Notes: a model not told the origin generated them from the sequence alone. A stretch of DNA of 64,000 bases from Pseudoclavibacter triregionum (GCA_910822395.1 OU365335.1:1612001-1676000), one strand, 5' to 3'; shown: positions 18,701 to 26,218, counted from the first letter of the stretch. Program-made: numbers and translations.

Positions 18701-19162
18701 CTCGGGCTCTCGGAGGTCACGCCCGAGGACGAGGCCGCCCTGCGCCCGCTCCGCGAGACCTTCCTCGCGAGCCGCTTCGCCGACCGCACCCCGGTCTCCG
18801 TCGAGCAGACCATCGAGCTGCGGCTCGGGGCGCGGACGATCGTCTGCAAGCTCGACGCCGTATTCGAGAACCCCGACGGCACCGTCGAGATCGTCGACTG
18901 GAAGACCGGCCGCGTCCCGCACGGCGAGACCGCCGAGTGGGAGCGGCAGCTGCAGCTCGCGCTCTACACGCTCGCCTGGTCGAAGCACCACGAGGTGCCC
19001 GTCGAGCGGATCCGCGCCATCCTCTACTACGTCGCCGACGACCTCGAGCTCGCCTTCGACGAGATCACGAGCGAGGAGCGGCTCCTCGGCCTCCTCGACG
19101 AGGCCGACGAGCGGCTGCGGGCCCTTCGCGCCGCGGAGCGGGAGGCGGTGGCCAGGGCATAG
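15737..19162 (+). CDS. adnB: AdnB-type subunit of helicase-nuclease
   Basis: 1141 aa. The SF1A motor is complete: Walker A MAGAGSGKTHTM (about 66-77), TFTRKATAELRERV, ILDEYQDT (about 305), GDPKQAIYGWRGA, LTVHAAKGLEWDLVVVP and YVAFTRARSRL (about 784). A RecB-like nuclease ends the protein (KLDAVFE, IVDWKTGRVP near 1040-1058, QLQLALYTLAW). Together with AdnA it should form the ATP-driven dimer that unwinds and trims broken DNA ends. The GTG start overlaps the adnA stop by GTGA, so the subunits are made in coupled fashion, as expected for an obligate heterodimer. The intact motor here, compared with the altered one in AdnA, marks AdnB as the engine. Confidence 0.93.
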   Translation: MTTIDPADSTSGAASEPADRLPSFGSRAELHEAIATALAGPGERVFLPTDEQARVLDHVEGPCLVMAGAGSGKTHTMMLRILTLVVTGEATPSSILGLTFTRKATAELRERVESGLRKLRAAGLIPASLALESPEISTYNSYANAIYREYALLVGREPDSTLLDEASAWLLMRGLVTASDDERLASLDLTAPSIASLALELARAARDNGVEPERLARFPEEFRRILELPKSETSKPGAAPWAPVRDAVPPVEALAPLADLVAAYERRKRERGLIEFSDQVAGAAEIIRRSSAVRGELRARARHIILDEYQDTSAGQVELLAGIFRGANVMAVGDPKQAIYGWRGASPGTMGRFLLDFGGAPESVLTLSTSWRNDRRILDAANLVASPLPETKPLETGQEIPELSARGDAGDGLIELVDAATLEEEAEACAELCADALRAAEAAGDEAPSIAMLFRKRATMGDFASALAERGVPHRIVGLGGVLASPEVADLVCLLKVTHDPDAGSELIRLLAGARYRVGIADIAALHRLARRVARHTWRRQEAVIAVARGEADEVDVPELDEDEDFGASLLEALEVVGWSRRERLLADGFSEDGIDRLKAAERFIQELRELGRLSPVDLIDETIRRAFLDIEIEANPRSASRQRNLDAFVDAVSGLVSSGEAASLPQLLEWLETASERADLSASEEPAEPGTVQLLTVHAAKGLEWDLVVVPRLLDGDFPSAPRSSKGWLAKGVLPFELRKDAAALPRLEWRDAATQTEVKEGLAALHDQIKEDAALEERRLAYVAFTRARSRLVLACSPWTRTRAKASERSPYLVELAEATLLPELAERMAEEPALSELEPPAWGRVEHPEWPREAMPADALARARALAEAVRRTVEDAEGERGALGETPWDQTIDLLVAEAAERRETPLILLPSRLAASRFKDAITDPAEIVDDLRRPMPQKPYRATRLGTKFHAWVEERYASAATGGGDVLDLEGLEIGDEDRPLLGLSEVTPEDEAALRPLRETFLASRFADRTPVSVEQTIELRLGARTIVCKLDAVFENPDGTVEIVDWKTGRVPHGETAEWERQLQLALYTLAWSKHHEVPVERIRAILYYVADDLELAFDEITSEERLLGLLDEADERLRALRAAEREAVARA

Positions 19163-19168
19163 CCGAGA

Positions 19169-19202
19169 GCGCTCGCGCGGGACGGCCGTTCCGCGCGAGC
19201 GC
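19169..19202. terminator. Bidirectional terminator after adnB
   Basis: Arms GCGCTCGCGCGG and CCGCGCGAGCGC pair over 12 bp around a 10-nt loop. Sits between adnB (stop 19162) and the convergent phosphotransferase-like gene (stop 19238). Confidence 0.75.
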
Positions 19203-19237
19203 GCCGGCGCCGGGGCGGGCGGGCGACGACCCGGAAG

Positions 19238-20542
19238 CTAGCGGGAGCCCTCGGGGCGCTCGTCGTCGCGGAGGAAGTCGGCGTCGGGAAGGGCGTCCTC
19301 ATCGGAGTCGGCTTCCGAGGCCGCCGGCGCGCCCTCGCGCCCGCCGTCACGCTCGTCGCCCTGGCCGTCGGCCTCGGCCTCGCCGTCGCGGAGCACCTCG
19401 TCGAGATCGTGCTCGTGCTCGTCGCCGTGCACCGCCTCGTCGGCGTCCGAGCGCAGCTGGGCGCTCTCGCCGCCCGCCGGGCGCACCGGGCCCGTCGCGT
19501 TGGGGTTCGCCGGACGCTGCTGCTCGCGGATCCCCTTCGCGTCGCGGAGCAGGTCCCGCACCTCCTCGAGGTCGAGCACCGGCAGCGTCTCGTGCACGAG
19601 CGGGGCGCCCGCCGCCTGGCGGACGCGGGAGACGAGCTCGTCGAGGAGGCGCTCGGCGTCCTCGATCATCCCCGCGTCGTCGAGCGCGACCGCGTGGTCG
19701 AGCCAGCGCGCGAGCTCGAGCTCGGCGTAGAGGTTCGCGCGCTGGCGCAGCTGGCGGTCCACGCCCGCGCCGCGCGCCTCGCCGTACGCCTCGAACACCT
19801 CGCGCGAGGCGGCCGGCGCGATCGACGTCGCCCAGCGGAGGTCGCGGGCCGGATCGCCGATGCGCAGATCGCTCCAGTCGATGATGCTCGCGAGGCGACC
19901 GGCGTCCTCGAGGAACGAGTCGAGGTCGAGGCCGCCGTGCGAGACGCACGGCTGGAACTGCCACAGCGTCGGGTCGTCGATCGCGGCGAGCCAGCGGCGC
20001 TCGAGCACGGCCGGCAGACGGCCCGTGCCCTTCGCCTTCATGACGAGGCGCGAGGCGCCCTCGCGGGCGTCGCCCGCCGAGCGCTGCGGCAGGCCCGCCT
20101 CGATCGCGAACTCGCGCGGCAGGGCGTGCACGGCCGCGATCGCCTCGCCGAGCTCGCGCAGGAGCGGCGAGCCGGGGGAGAGCTCCGGATCCTCGGGCGC
20201 GCGGCCCGCGATGAACACCGAGACGGCGACCTGCGGGGTCTGCGCGGCGGCGCCCTGGGCGTCGGCGTCGGGGGCGAGGCCCACCATCGTCGGCACCTCG
20301 AAGGGGAGTCGGCTGCGCACGCCCGGCGTCATCGCCGCGATCGCGCGCGCCTCCGCCCGCTGCTCGCGGGCCGCGTCGGGCGTGCGCGGGGCCCGCACGA
20401 GGAGGAGGCGGCCGGAGCGCTCGCGCACGAGCGCCGAGTCGAACTCCGCCTCCGAGAACGGCGCATCGCTCGCCTCGACGACATCGAGGCCGGGGATCGC
20501 CGCGGTCGCGAGCGCCGACAGTTCCAGGAAACGGATCGCCAT
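19238..20542 (-). CDS. Aminoglycoside/macrolide-phosphotransferase-fold protein with degenerate catalytic loop
   Basis: 434 aa. The N- and C-lobes of the APH kinase fold fill the first 300 residues: LLLVRAPRTPDAAREQRAEA, then the catalytic loop region, then IIDWSDLRIGDPARDL, which matches the usual metal-binding segment. The loop itself reads SHGGLDLDS where active enzymes have HGDxxxxN: the catalytic Asp is Gly and the Asn is Ser. A role as a pseudokinase or binding protein is therefore more likely than antibiotic phosphorylation. The last 110 residues are an acidic, disordered extension. Leaderless start: TAGCCT stands 6 nt before the ATG. A gene of this kind beside UvrD/Nudix genes is frequent in actinobacteria. 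Confidence 0.8.
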   Translation of the reverse strand: MAIRFLELSALATAAIPGLDVVEASDAPFSEAEFDSALVRERSGRLLLVRAPRTPDAAREQRAEARAIAAMTPGVRSRLPFEVPTMVGLAPDADAQGAAAQTPQVAVSVFIAGRAPEDPELSPGSPLLRELGEAIAAVHALPREFAIEAGLPQRSAGDAREGASRLVMKAKGTGRLPAVLERRWLAAIDDPTLWQFQPCVSHGGLDLDSFLEDAGRLASIIDWSDLRIGDPARDLRWATSIAPAASREVFEAYGEARGAGVDRQLRQRANLYAELELARWLDHAVALDDAGMIEDAERLLDELVSRVRQAAGAPLVHETLPVLDLEEVRDLLRDAKGIREQQRPANPNATGPVRPAGGESAQLRSDADEAVHGDEHEHDLDEVLRDGEAEADGQGDERDGGREGAPAASEADSDEDALPDADFLRDDERPEGSR

Positions 20543-20548
20543 GCCGCC

Positions 20549-20554
20549 AGGCTA
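20549..20554 (-). promoter_or_regulatory. -10 box of leaderless promoter for the phosphotransferase-like gene
   Basis: TAGCCT on the minus strand, 6 nt before the ATG at 20542. Confidence 0.55.
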
Positions 20555-20629
20555 CGAGCCGCCGCCCTCCCGCCAGGGATGCCGCGCCGCGCCGCTCGCC
20601 CGGCGTCGGCCCCGCTTCACGGCGCCGGC

Positions 20630-20700
20630 GCCGGTATCCGCTACCGATTCGGGCGTCTGCTACCCGAATGGCGGTAGCGAACACCTGCTTCGGTAGCGAA
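20630..20700 (+). repeat. 71-bp dispersed intergenic repeat, copy A
   Basis: Aligns without gaps to 30841-30911, sharing roughly three quarters of positions by eye; shared blocks include ATCCGCTACCGA, CGGTAGCG and TTCGGTAGCGAA. The arms CGCTACCGATTCGGG and CCCGAATggCGGTAGCG make it a foldable hairpin, followed by a third TCGGTAGCG half-site. Confidence 0.75.
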
Positions 20701-20720
20701 TGGGCTGCAGGCCGAGACCG

Positions 20721-20765
20721 CAGGTGGTTGAGGAGGCGGCGCAGCCGCCGTCTCGACACCACCGG
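20721..20765 (+). repeat. REP-like palindromic element, copy 1
   Basis: Outer arms GGTGGTTGAG.. and ..CTCGACACCACC enclose the inner palindrome GGCGGCGCAGCCGCC. Two further copies lie at 59757-59801 and, inverted, at 59815-59855. Elements of this look are common between genes in Microbacteriaceae (general knowledge). Confidence 0.7.
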
Positions 20766-20843
20766 AAGCCCCAGACGGCCGATGGCGTCGTGACGGGCCT
20801 TCGGCCCTCCTCAGCCACCTCAGGCTCTAGGCTGGCGAGCGCC

Positions 20844-21977
20844 GTGAACGAGCCGATCCGCCACCCAGACGCGCCCCGCGAGACCGCCGTCGAGCGAGCC
20901 TCGACGGCGGGCACGCCCGGCCGCCTCGACCACGCCTCGCAGCTCGTCGACCGCGACTGCGCGCGCCGCAAGGATCCGGACCTCCTCGCTGAGCTCGCCG
21001 CCGACCCGCGCGCCCGCGTCATGCGCATCAGCCGCGGCGCCGTCGCCGTCCGCGCCGCAGAGCCGGCCGCCGACGCCGCCGACGCCGAAGCCGACGACGA
21101 AGCCGACGCCGAAGCCGACGACGAAGCCTGTGCCGAGGTCCCCACCGACCTCTGGGGCGTCGTCGACGCCCCCGTGCGCCTCGCCCTCGACCCGATCGAC
21201 GCCGCCGTCCGCGCCGAGCTCGACGCCGCCGTCGCCGCCGAGACCGCCGCCGTCGTCTACCTCGGCCTCGCGACCCTCGCCGGCCCCGAGCACGACGCCG
21301 GCGCGCCGGTCCTCGCCCTCATCGACGAGGCGCACGCGACGCAGCCCGACGACGCCGAGCTCGTCCCGCTCCGCGCCCTCCTCGGCCGCCTCGCGCCGCT
21401 CGACCACGAGCTCGCCACGACGGCGACCGCCATGCGCGAATGGCACCGGGCGCATGCCTGGTCGCCCGCCTCCGGCGATCCGCTCGAGATCGGCGAGGCC
21501 GGATGGCTGCGCCAGGACCGCCACGGATCCCCGAGCTTCCCCCGCACCGACGCCGCGATCATCGCCGCCGTCGTCGACCCGGGCCACGGCACGCCCGAGA
21601 CCGAGCGCATCCTCCTCGGCTCGAACGCGAAGTGGAGCCGTCGCCGCTTCTCCCTCCTCGCCGGCTTCGTCGAGCCGGGGGAGAGCTTCGAGCAGGCCGT
21701 CGAGCGGGAGATCGCCGAGGAGTCGGGCATCCGCATCGCGAACCCGCGCTACGTCGGCTCGCAGCCCTGGCCCTTCCCGGCCTCGATCATGGTCGGCTTC
21801 CTCGCCGACCTGCACCCCGAGCAGGACCCGGCCGCCCTCGTGCCCGAGCCCGGCGAGATCGACGAGCTGCGCTGGCTCACCCGAGCCGAGCTCGAGGCGG
21901 GCGCCGTCGAGCTGCCGCCGCCCCCGACCATCGCGCGCCGCATCATCGACGGATGGCTGCGCGGGGACCTCCGCTAG
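20844..21977 (+). CDS. nudC: NudC-like NAD(H) pyrophosphatase / deNADding Nudix hydrolase
   Basis: 377 aa. The Nudix box is intact (GFVEPGESFEQAVEREIAEE, then SGI), and 15 residues later the NudC signature SQPWPFPASIM appears. This assigns it to the NADH pyrophosphatase group that cleaves NAD(H) and removes NAD caps from RNA. Oddities: the four-cysteine zinc ribbon expected between the N-terminal domain and the Nudix domain is missing (the region reads REWHRAHAWSPASGDPLEIG), and residues near 80-100 form an acidic Ala/Asp/Glu insert encoded by a duplicated 24-bp unit. GTG at 20844 is preceded by TAGGCT 10 nt upstream. The stop TAG shares its G with the uvrD2 GTG. Confidence 0.88.
   Translation: MNEPIRHPDAPRETAVERASTAGTPGRLDHASQLVDRDCARRKDPDLLAELAADPRARVMRISRGAVAVRAAEPAADAADAEADDEADAEADDEACAEVPTDLWGVVDAPVRLALDPIDAAVRAELDAAVAAETAAVVYLGLATLAGPEHDAGAPVLALIDEAHATQPDDAELVPLRALLGRLAPLDHELATTATAMREWHRAHAWSPASGDPLEIGEAGWLRQDRHGSPSFPRTDAAIIAAVVDPGHGTPETERILLGSNAKWSRRRFSLLAGFVEPGESFEQAVEREIAEESGIRIANPRYVGSQPWPFPASIMVGFLADLHPEQDPAALVPEPGEIDELRWLTRAELEAGAVELPPPPTIARRIIDGWLRGDLR
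21073..21125 (+). repeat. Tandem 24-bp repeat inside nudC
   Basis: A unit built of GCCGACGCCGAAGCCGACGA plus CGAA occurs twice in succession, coding for a run of Ala, Asp and Glu residues within the N-terminal part of the Nudix protein. Confidence 0.6.
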
Positions 21978-23812
21978 TGGCCGCCGACGAGCGCCGCGCC
22001 GAGGCCCGCGAGGAGACCCCCGCCGAGCCCCGCGACGAGACGCCGGATCGCCCCTCCCGCGGCCCCTCCGACGCCGAGGCCCTCCTCGCCGGCCTCAACG
22101 AGCGCCAGCGCGAGGCCGCCCTCGCGCTCGTCGGCCCCGTCGCGATCCTCGCCGGCGCCGGCACCGGCAAGACCCGCACGATCACGCACCGCATCGCCTA
22201 CGGCATCCGCACCGGCGTCTACGACCCGAGCGCCGTCCTCGCCCTCACCTTCACGACGAAGGCCGCCGGCGAGCTGCGCGGCCGCCTCCGCGAGCTCGGC
22301 GCCCCCGCCGTCGCCGCGCGCACCTTCCACTCCGCGGCCCTCAGCCAGCTCGGCTACTTCTGGCCGCACACCGTGGGCGGGCCCGCGCCGAAGATCCTGC
22401 CGAGCAAGGGCGCGACGATCTCGCAGGCCGCGGAGCGGGTGCGGATCCGCGTCGATCAGGCGTCCGTGCGCGACATCGCCTCCGAGATCGAGTGGCGGAA
22501 GGTCTCCGAGCTCTCGATCGAGCAGTACGGCCTCGCCGCCCGCTCGAGCCGCGCGCTGCCGGCCGGCCTCGACGCGCAGCAGATGGTCGACCTCCATCAG
22601 GCCTACGAGGACCTCAAGGACGAGCGCCGCCAGATCGACTTCGAGGACGTCCTCCTCGCGACCGCGGGCATGCTCGAGCTCGAGCCGTGGGTCACCCAGC
22701 GCGTCCGCGAGCAGTACCGCTTTCTCGTCGTCGACGAGTACCAGGACGTCTCGCCGCTCCAGCAGCGGCTCATCGACCTCTGGCTCGGCGACCGCCGCAA
22801 CCTCTGCGTCGTCGGCGACCCCGCCCAGACGATCTACTCCTTCACGGGCGCCTCGAGCCGCTTCCTCACGGGCTTCGCCGACCGCTACCCGGACGCCCGC
22901 GTCGTCGAGCTCACCGGGGGCTACCGCTCGAGCGGCCCCATCATCGCCGCCGCGAACGAGATCGCCCGGCGCATCCCGCACGCCCTCCAGCTCGAGCCGG
23001 TCGAGTCGACGTCCCAGCGCGAGCCGCTCCCGGAGCTGCTCGAGTTCCACGACGACGCCGAGGAGGCGGGCGAGATCGCCGAGCGCGTGAAGGAGGACCT
23101 CGAGGCCGGCATCCGCCCGAGCGAGATCGCGATCCTCTTCCGCACGAACGCGCAGACCGAGCCCTTCGAGCGCGCGCTCGCGCAGGCGGGCGTCCCGTAC
23201 GCGCTCGCCGGGCAGCGCCCCTTCTTCGACGAGCCGGCCGTCCGCCAGGCGATGGCCGCCATCCGCTCGCAGGCGCTCGTCGACGACGGGTCCCGCCCGC
23301 TCTTCCAGCTCGTGAGCGACATCCTCCGCGACGCGGGCTGGACGCAGCGCGCCCCCGAGGGCGAGGGCGCGCTGCGCGAGCGGTGGATGGCCTGGGACCG
23401 GCTCCTCCGCCTCGCCGAGGAGCAGCCCGAGGGCACGACCCTCCGCCGCTTCTCCGACGAGCTGCAGGAGCGCGCTGCGCTCCGCCACGAGCCCGCGCTC
23501 GAGGCCGTCACGCTCACGAGCGTCCACGCCGCGAAGGGTCTCGAGTGGGACAGCGTCCTCCTCGTCGGCTGCTCGGAGGGGCTGCTCCCCATCGGGCACG
23601 CGAAGGACCTCGAGGGCATCGACGAGGAGCGGCGCCTCTTCTACGTCGCGATCACGCGCGCTCGGCGCCGGCTGCGGCTCTCGTCGACGCGATTCGGGGG
23701 ACGTCGAGACGGATCGCGGACCCCGAGCCGCTTCCTGGCAGAGCTCGGCACCCGCACGCGCCGTGGAACGGGACCGGCTCGAGACGGGGGAGCGGGCTCC
23801 GCCCGAGCCTGA
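21977..23812 (+). CDS. UvrD2-type SF1 DNA helicase
   Basis: 611 aa. Motifs: LNERQREAAL Q-motif, Walker A AGAGTGKTRTI (about 57-67), TFTTKAAGELRGRL, VVDEYQDVSPLQQ (about 252), GDPAQTIYSFTGA, SVHAAKGLEWDSVLLVG and YVAITRARRRLRL (about 556). It lacks a nuclease domain and is shorter than mycobacterial UvrD2; I see no HRDC domain at the end. An ATP-dependent 3'-5' helicase acting in DNA repair is the expected role. GTG at 21977 begins inside the nudC stop codon (TAGTG). The last 160 bases overlap, tail to tail, the ThiF-like gene on the other strand. Confidence 0.9.
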   Translation: MAADERRAEAREETPAEPRDETPDRPSRGPSDAEALLAGLNERQREAALALVGPVAILAGAGTGKTRTITHRIAYGIRTGVYDPSAVLALTFTTKAAGELRGRLRELGAPAVAARTFHSAALSQLGYFWPHTVGGPAPKILPSKGATISQAAERVRIRVDQASVRDIASEIEWRKVSELSIEQYGLAARSSRALPAGLDAQQMVDLHQAYEDLKDERRQIDFEDVLLATAGMLELEPWVTQRVREQYRFLVVDEYQDVSPLQQRLIDLWLGDRRNLCVVGDPAQTIYSFTGASSRFLTGFADRYPDARVVELTGGYRSSGPIIAAANEIARRIPHALQLEPVESTSQREPLPELLEFHDDAEEAGEIAERVKEDLEAGIRPSEIAILFRTNAQTEPFERALAQAGVPYALAGQRPFFDEPAVRQAMAAIRSQALVDDGSRPLFQLVSDILRDAGWTQRAPEGEGALRERWMAWDRLLRLAEEQPEGTTLRRFSDELQERAALRHEPALEAVTLTSVHAAKGLEWDSVLLVGCSEGLLPIGHAKDLEGIDEERRLFYVAITRARRRLRLSSTRFGGRRDGSRTPSRFLAELGTRTRRGTGPARDGGAGSARA

Positions 23813-24530
23813 GCCGGATGCCCGCGGCCGAGCGGTCGCGATCGCGGCAGACCGCGAGCGCGAGGCGCGCCGCGAGCTCCGTCGCCGCCGGCTCATCGAG
23901 TGGCCCGGCTGCCGCGGCCTCGAGGGGATCCGCGGCGAGCTGCTGGGCGAGGACGGGAGCGAGCGGGTCGGCCTCGCGCTCGGCGAGCTCGAGGCACGCG
24001 AGGCAGGCCGATTCGCCCGGCACGACGAGCGGCCCGATCGTCACCTCGCCGCAGCTGCGCGCGATCGGGGCGTGGGGGAGGTCCTCGGCCATCGCCTCGG
24101 CGAAGCGGCGGGCGCGGATGACGGGGCCGCCGAGCTCCAGGGCGAGCCCGAGCGCCGGGCGCCGCGGCCCAGCCTGCGGCAGCCGCTCGCCCCACTCGCG
24201 GACCTCGAGGCCCTCCCGCTCGAGCCGCTCGCGCAGGCGTTCGGCGCCGCGGCCGGAGAGGGCGACGGCGAGCGGCCGCCCGCGCTCGGCGGCGAGGGCG
24301 GGCTCGAGGCGGGCGACGAGGGCGTCGGCGAGGAGCCGATCGACGCCGGCGCGCTCGAGCTCGCGGACGATCGCCGCGCGGGGCCGGCCCGCGCCTCGGA
24401 GGGCGCGGAGGGCGCGCTCGAGCTGGGGCGTCACGCCCTCGATGACGGTCGCGGAGGGGCCGAGGCCGAGCTGGAGGACGCCGGGGCCGCGCCAGAGCAG
24501 CGGCGTCTCGCGGGGTAGGCGGAGCTGCAT
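23652..24530 (-). CDS. ThiF/cyclodehydratase-like protein (TIGR03882-type), orphan
   Basis: 292 aa. After a winged-helix-like N-terminal part (TPQLERALRALRGAGRPRAA) there is a degenerate E1/ThiF-like domain with two Cys pairs: GESACLACLE near residues 172-181 and HGACGCRALPGS near 254-265, suiting a structural zinc site as in the cyclodehydratase C-proteins of thiazole/oxazole peptide pathways. No precursor peptide, YcaO or dehydrogenase gene is nearby, so a role in such a pathway is not supported. It occurs next to uvrD2, which may be its functional context. A GACGAT box lies 6 nt before the ATG. Antiparallel 161-base overlap with uvrD2. Confidence 0.7.
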   Translation of the reverse strand: MQLRLPRETPLLWRGPGVLQLGLGPSATVIEGVTPQLERALRALRGAGRPRAAIVRELERAGVDRLLADALVARLEPALAAERGRPLAVALSGRGAERLRERLEREGLEVREWGERLPQAGPRRPALGLALELGGPVIRARRFAEAMAEDLPHAPIARSCGEVTIGPLVVPGESACLACLELAEREADPLAPVLAQQLAADPLEAAAAGPLDEPAATELAARLALAVCRDRDRSAAGIRLRLGRSPLPRLEPVPFHGACGCRALPGSGSGSAIRLDVPRIASTRAAAGAERA

Positions 24531-24634
24531 GCCGCGATCGTCGCAGAGATGGCGGCGGCCCCGCGGACGTTGTCCACAGGGCCGCCGTCGAGGGGGTCGC
24601 AGCCGGTCGAGCCCGGGCCTGCGCCCGCCAGGGT

Positions 24635-26218
24635 CTACACCGGAGGAGCGTCGTGTCCGGTCGAGGGCGCGGGGCCGTCGTCGTCCGAGGACCCGCCGTC
24701 CTCGCCGTCCGACTCGCCCTCCTGCTCGCCCGAGCCCTGCTCGCCCGAGCCCTGCTCCCTGCCCCCGGCCCCCGCATCCCGCGGATCGCTCGGGTCGCCG
24801 CTCGCGCGCCGGTCCGCGGCGTCGCGCACGACGCCGCCCTCCGGCGCCTCGCCGAAGGCGTCCGGGTTCTCGAGCAGCGAGGCGAGCGCCGCGTCCATCG
24901 CGTCGGGCTCGCCCGCCGTCTCGCCGCGCAGGCGCGCGATGAGGGCGCTCGGATCGTCGATGTCCTCGGCCGTCGGCACCGCGTCGAAGTGGTCCCAGAG
25001 CGCGTCGCGCATCGCGGGGCCGAGCTCATCGGCGATCCGACGCCACATCGCCGCCGCCTCGCGGAGGCGGCGCGGGCGCAGCTCGAGGCCGACGAGCGAG
25101 CCGAAGGCCTTCTCGGCCGGGCCGCCCGTCGCGCGGCGGCGGCGCATCGACTCGCCGAGCGCCTCGCCCTTCGGCAGGCGCGCGGTCGCGTCGTGCGTGA
25201 CGGCGTCGACCCAGCCCTCGACGAGCGCGAGCATCGTCTCGATGCGGGCGAGCGCCTGGTCCTGCTGCTCGGTGCGCGGCGGGATGAACGCGCCGCGCTC
25301 GAGCGCCGAGCGGATCTCGTCCGGGTTCTGCGGGTCGATGCTCGCGGCGAGGTCCTCGATCGCCGAGACGTCGATCGTGATCCCCTGCGCGAACTCCGTC
25401 ACCTGCGAGGTGAGGTGGAGCTGCAGCCACTTCGCGTGCTGGAACAGGCGCGCGTGGGCGATCTCCCGCACGGCGAGGTAGAGCTCGACCTGGCTCGAGT
25501 CGACGTCGAGGCCCTCGCCGAAGGCGTCGACGTTCTGGGGGATGAGCGTCGCGCGGCGGTCGGCGAGCACGGGCATGCCGATGTCGCCGCCGGAGACGAC
25601 CTCGCAGGCGAGGCGGCCGACGACCTGGCCGAGCTGGAGGCCGAACATCGCGCCGCCGACGTTGCGGAAGAGGTTCGCGGAGTCGCCGAGCATCCCGGCC
25701 ATCTCCGGTGGGATCTGCTCGGCGAGGACGCTCGTGAGCGCCGAGGCGATCGACTCGGCGACGGGCTCGGTGAGCGCCGACCATGCTGGCATGGAGCCCG
25801 CGACCCACTCGCGGCGGGTCATCGTGCGGGGCGTCTCGAGCAGCTCGCCGACCGAGGTCGCCTCGCCGAGCCAGAGCTCCGCGAGCCGGAAGGCGTGCTC
25901 GTAGCGGGAGCGCTCCTCGGGCGTCACCTCGCGGTGGCCGGAGCCGGCGACCGCCTTCGCGTGCTCGGTCGCGGCGCGCCAGTCGATGCCGCCGTCGCCG
26001 CCCTGGCGGCCGAGGGCCTGCCGCATCTGCTCGACGAGCGCGCTCACGAGGGCCGGGTCGCTCGGCAGCCCGCCGACGCCGGCGAGCTTCGAGGGGTCGA
26101 ACCCGGCGCCGCCCGAGAGCATCTCGCGGAGGGCGTCGCGGAGCTCCTCTGCGGGGTCGCGCTCGGGCTCGTCGCCGTCGCGGAGGCCGTCGTCATCGCG
26201 GCCGGGCACGTCGTTCAT
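24635..26218 (-). CDS. DUF2342 / zinc-dependent metalloprotease-family protein
   Basis: 527 aa. The DUF2342 core is recognisable: MTRREWVAGSMPAWSALTEP, FGLQLGQVVGRLACEVVSGG, VREIAHARLFQHAKWLQLHL and GWVDAVTHDATARLPKGEAL. Family members are annotated as zincin-like hydrolases of the F420/actinobacterial group; the REIAHARLFQHAKW segment is the probable metal site, but activity is unproven. The C-terminal 90 residues are acidic and disordered. Start ATG at 26218 has GGAGG 6 nt upstream. Divergent from the PDZ-Lon protease gene and followed by UPF0182, an arrangement known from Mycobacterium and other actinobacteria. Confidence 0.85.
   Translation of the reverse strand: MNDVPGRDDDGLRDGDEPERDPAEELRDALREMLSGGAGFDPSKLAGVGGLPSDPALVSALVEQMRQALGRQGGDGGIDWRAATEHAKAVAGSGHREVTPEERSRYEHAFRLAELWLGEATSVGELLETPRTMTRREWVAGSMPAWSALTEPVAESIASALTSVLAEQIPPEMAGMLGDSANLFRNVGGAMFGLQLGQVVGRLACEVVSGGDIGMPVLADRRATLIPQNVDAFGEGLDVDSSQVELYLAVREIAHARLFQHAKWLQLHLTSQVTEFAQGITIDVSAIEDLAASIDPQNPDEIRSALERGAFIPPRTEQQDQALARIETMLALVEGWVDAVTHDATARLPKGEALGESMRRRRATGGPAEKAFGSLVGLELRPRRLREAAAMWRRIADELGPAMRDALWDHFDAVPTAEDIDDPSALIARLRGETAGEPDAMDAALASLLENPDAFGEAPEGGVVRDAADRRASGDPSDPRDAGAGGREQGSGEQGSGEQEGESDGEDGGSSDDDGPAPSTGHDAPPV

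Larger units (their letters stand above)
20543..20843. other. Gene-free stretch holding two repeat elements
   Basis: About 300 bp between two divergent genes. It contains the 71-bp dispersed repeat copy A (20630-20700), a REP-like palindrome (20721-20765), a small GGGCCTTCGGCCC hairpin near 20784-20796 and the promoter of the Nudix gene (TAGGCT at 20828-20833). No open frame here looks coding. Confidence 0.6.

Noticed and set aside
16076-18991. 971-codon open frame on the minus strand opposite adnB
   Set aside because: Same reason: antisense of a gene with complete helicase and nuclease motifs; no domain is visible in it.
19238-20542. Antibiotic phosphotransferase (resistance gene)
   Set aside because: Catalytic Asp and Asn of the HGDxxxxN loop are replaced, so the fold is kept but resistance activity is not supported.
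23652-24530. Thiazole/oxazole-modified peptide (TOMM) gene cluster
   Set aside because: Only the C-protein-like gene is present; no YcaO, dehydrogenase, precursor peptide or exporter nearby.
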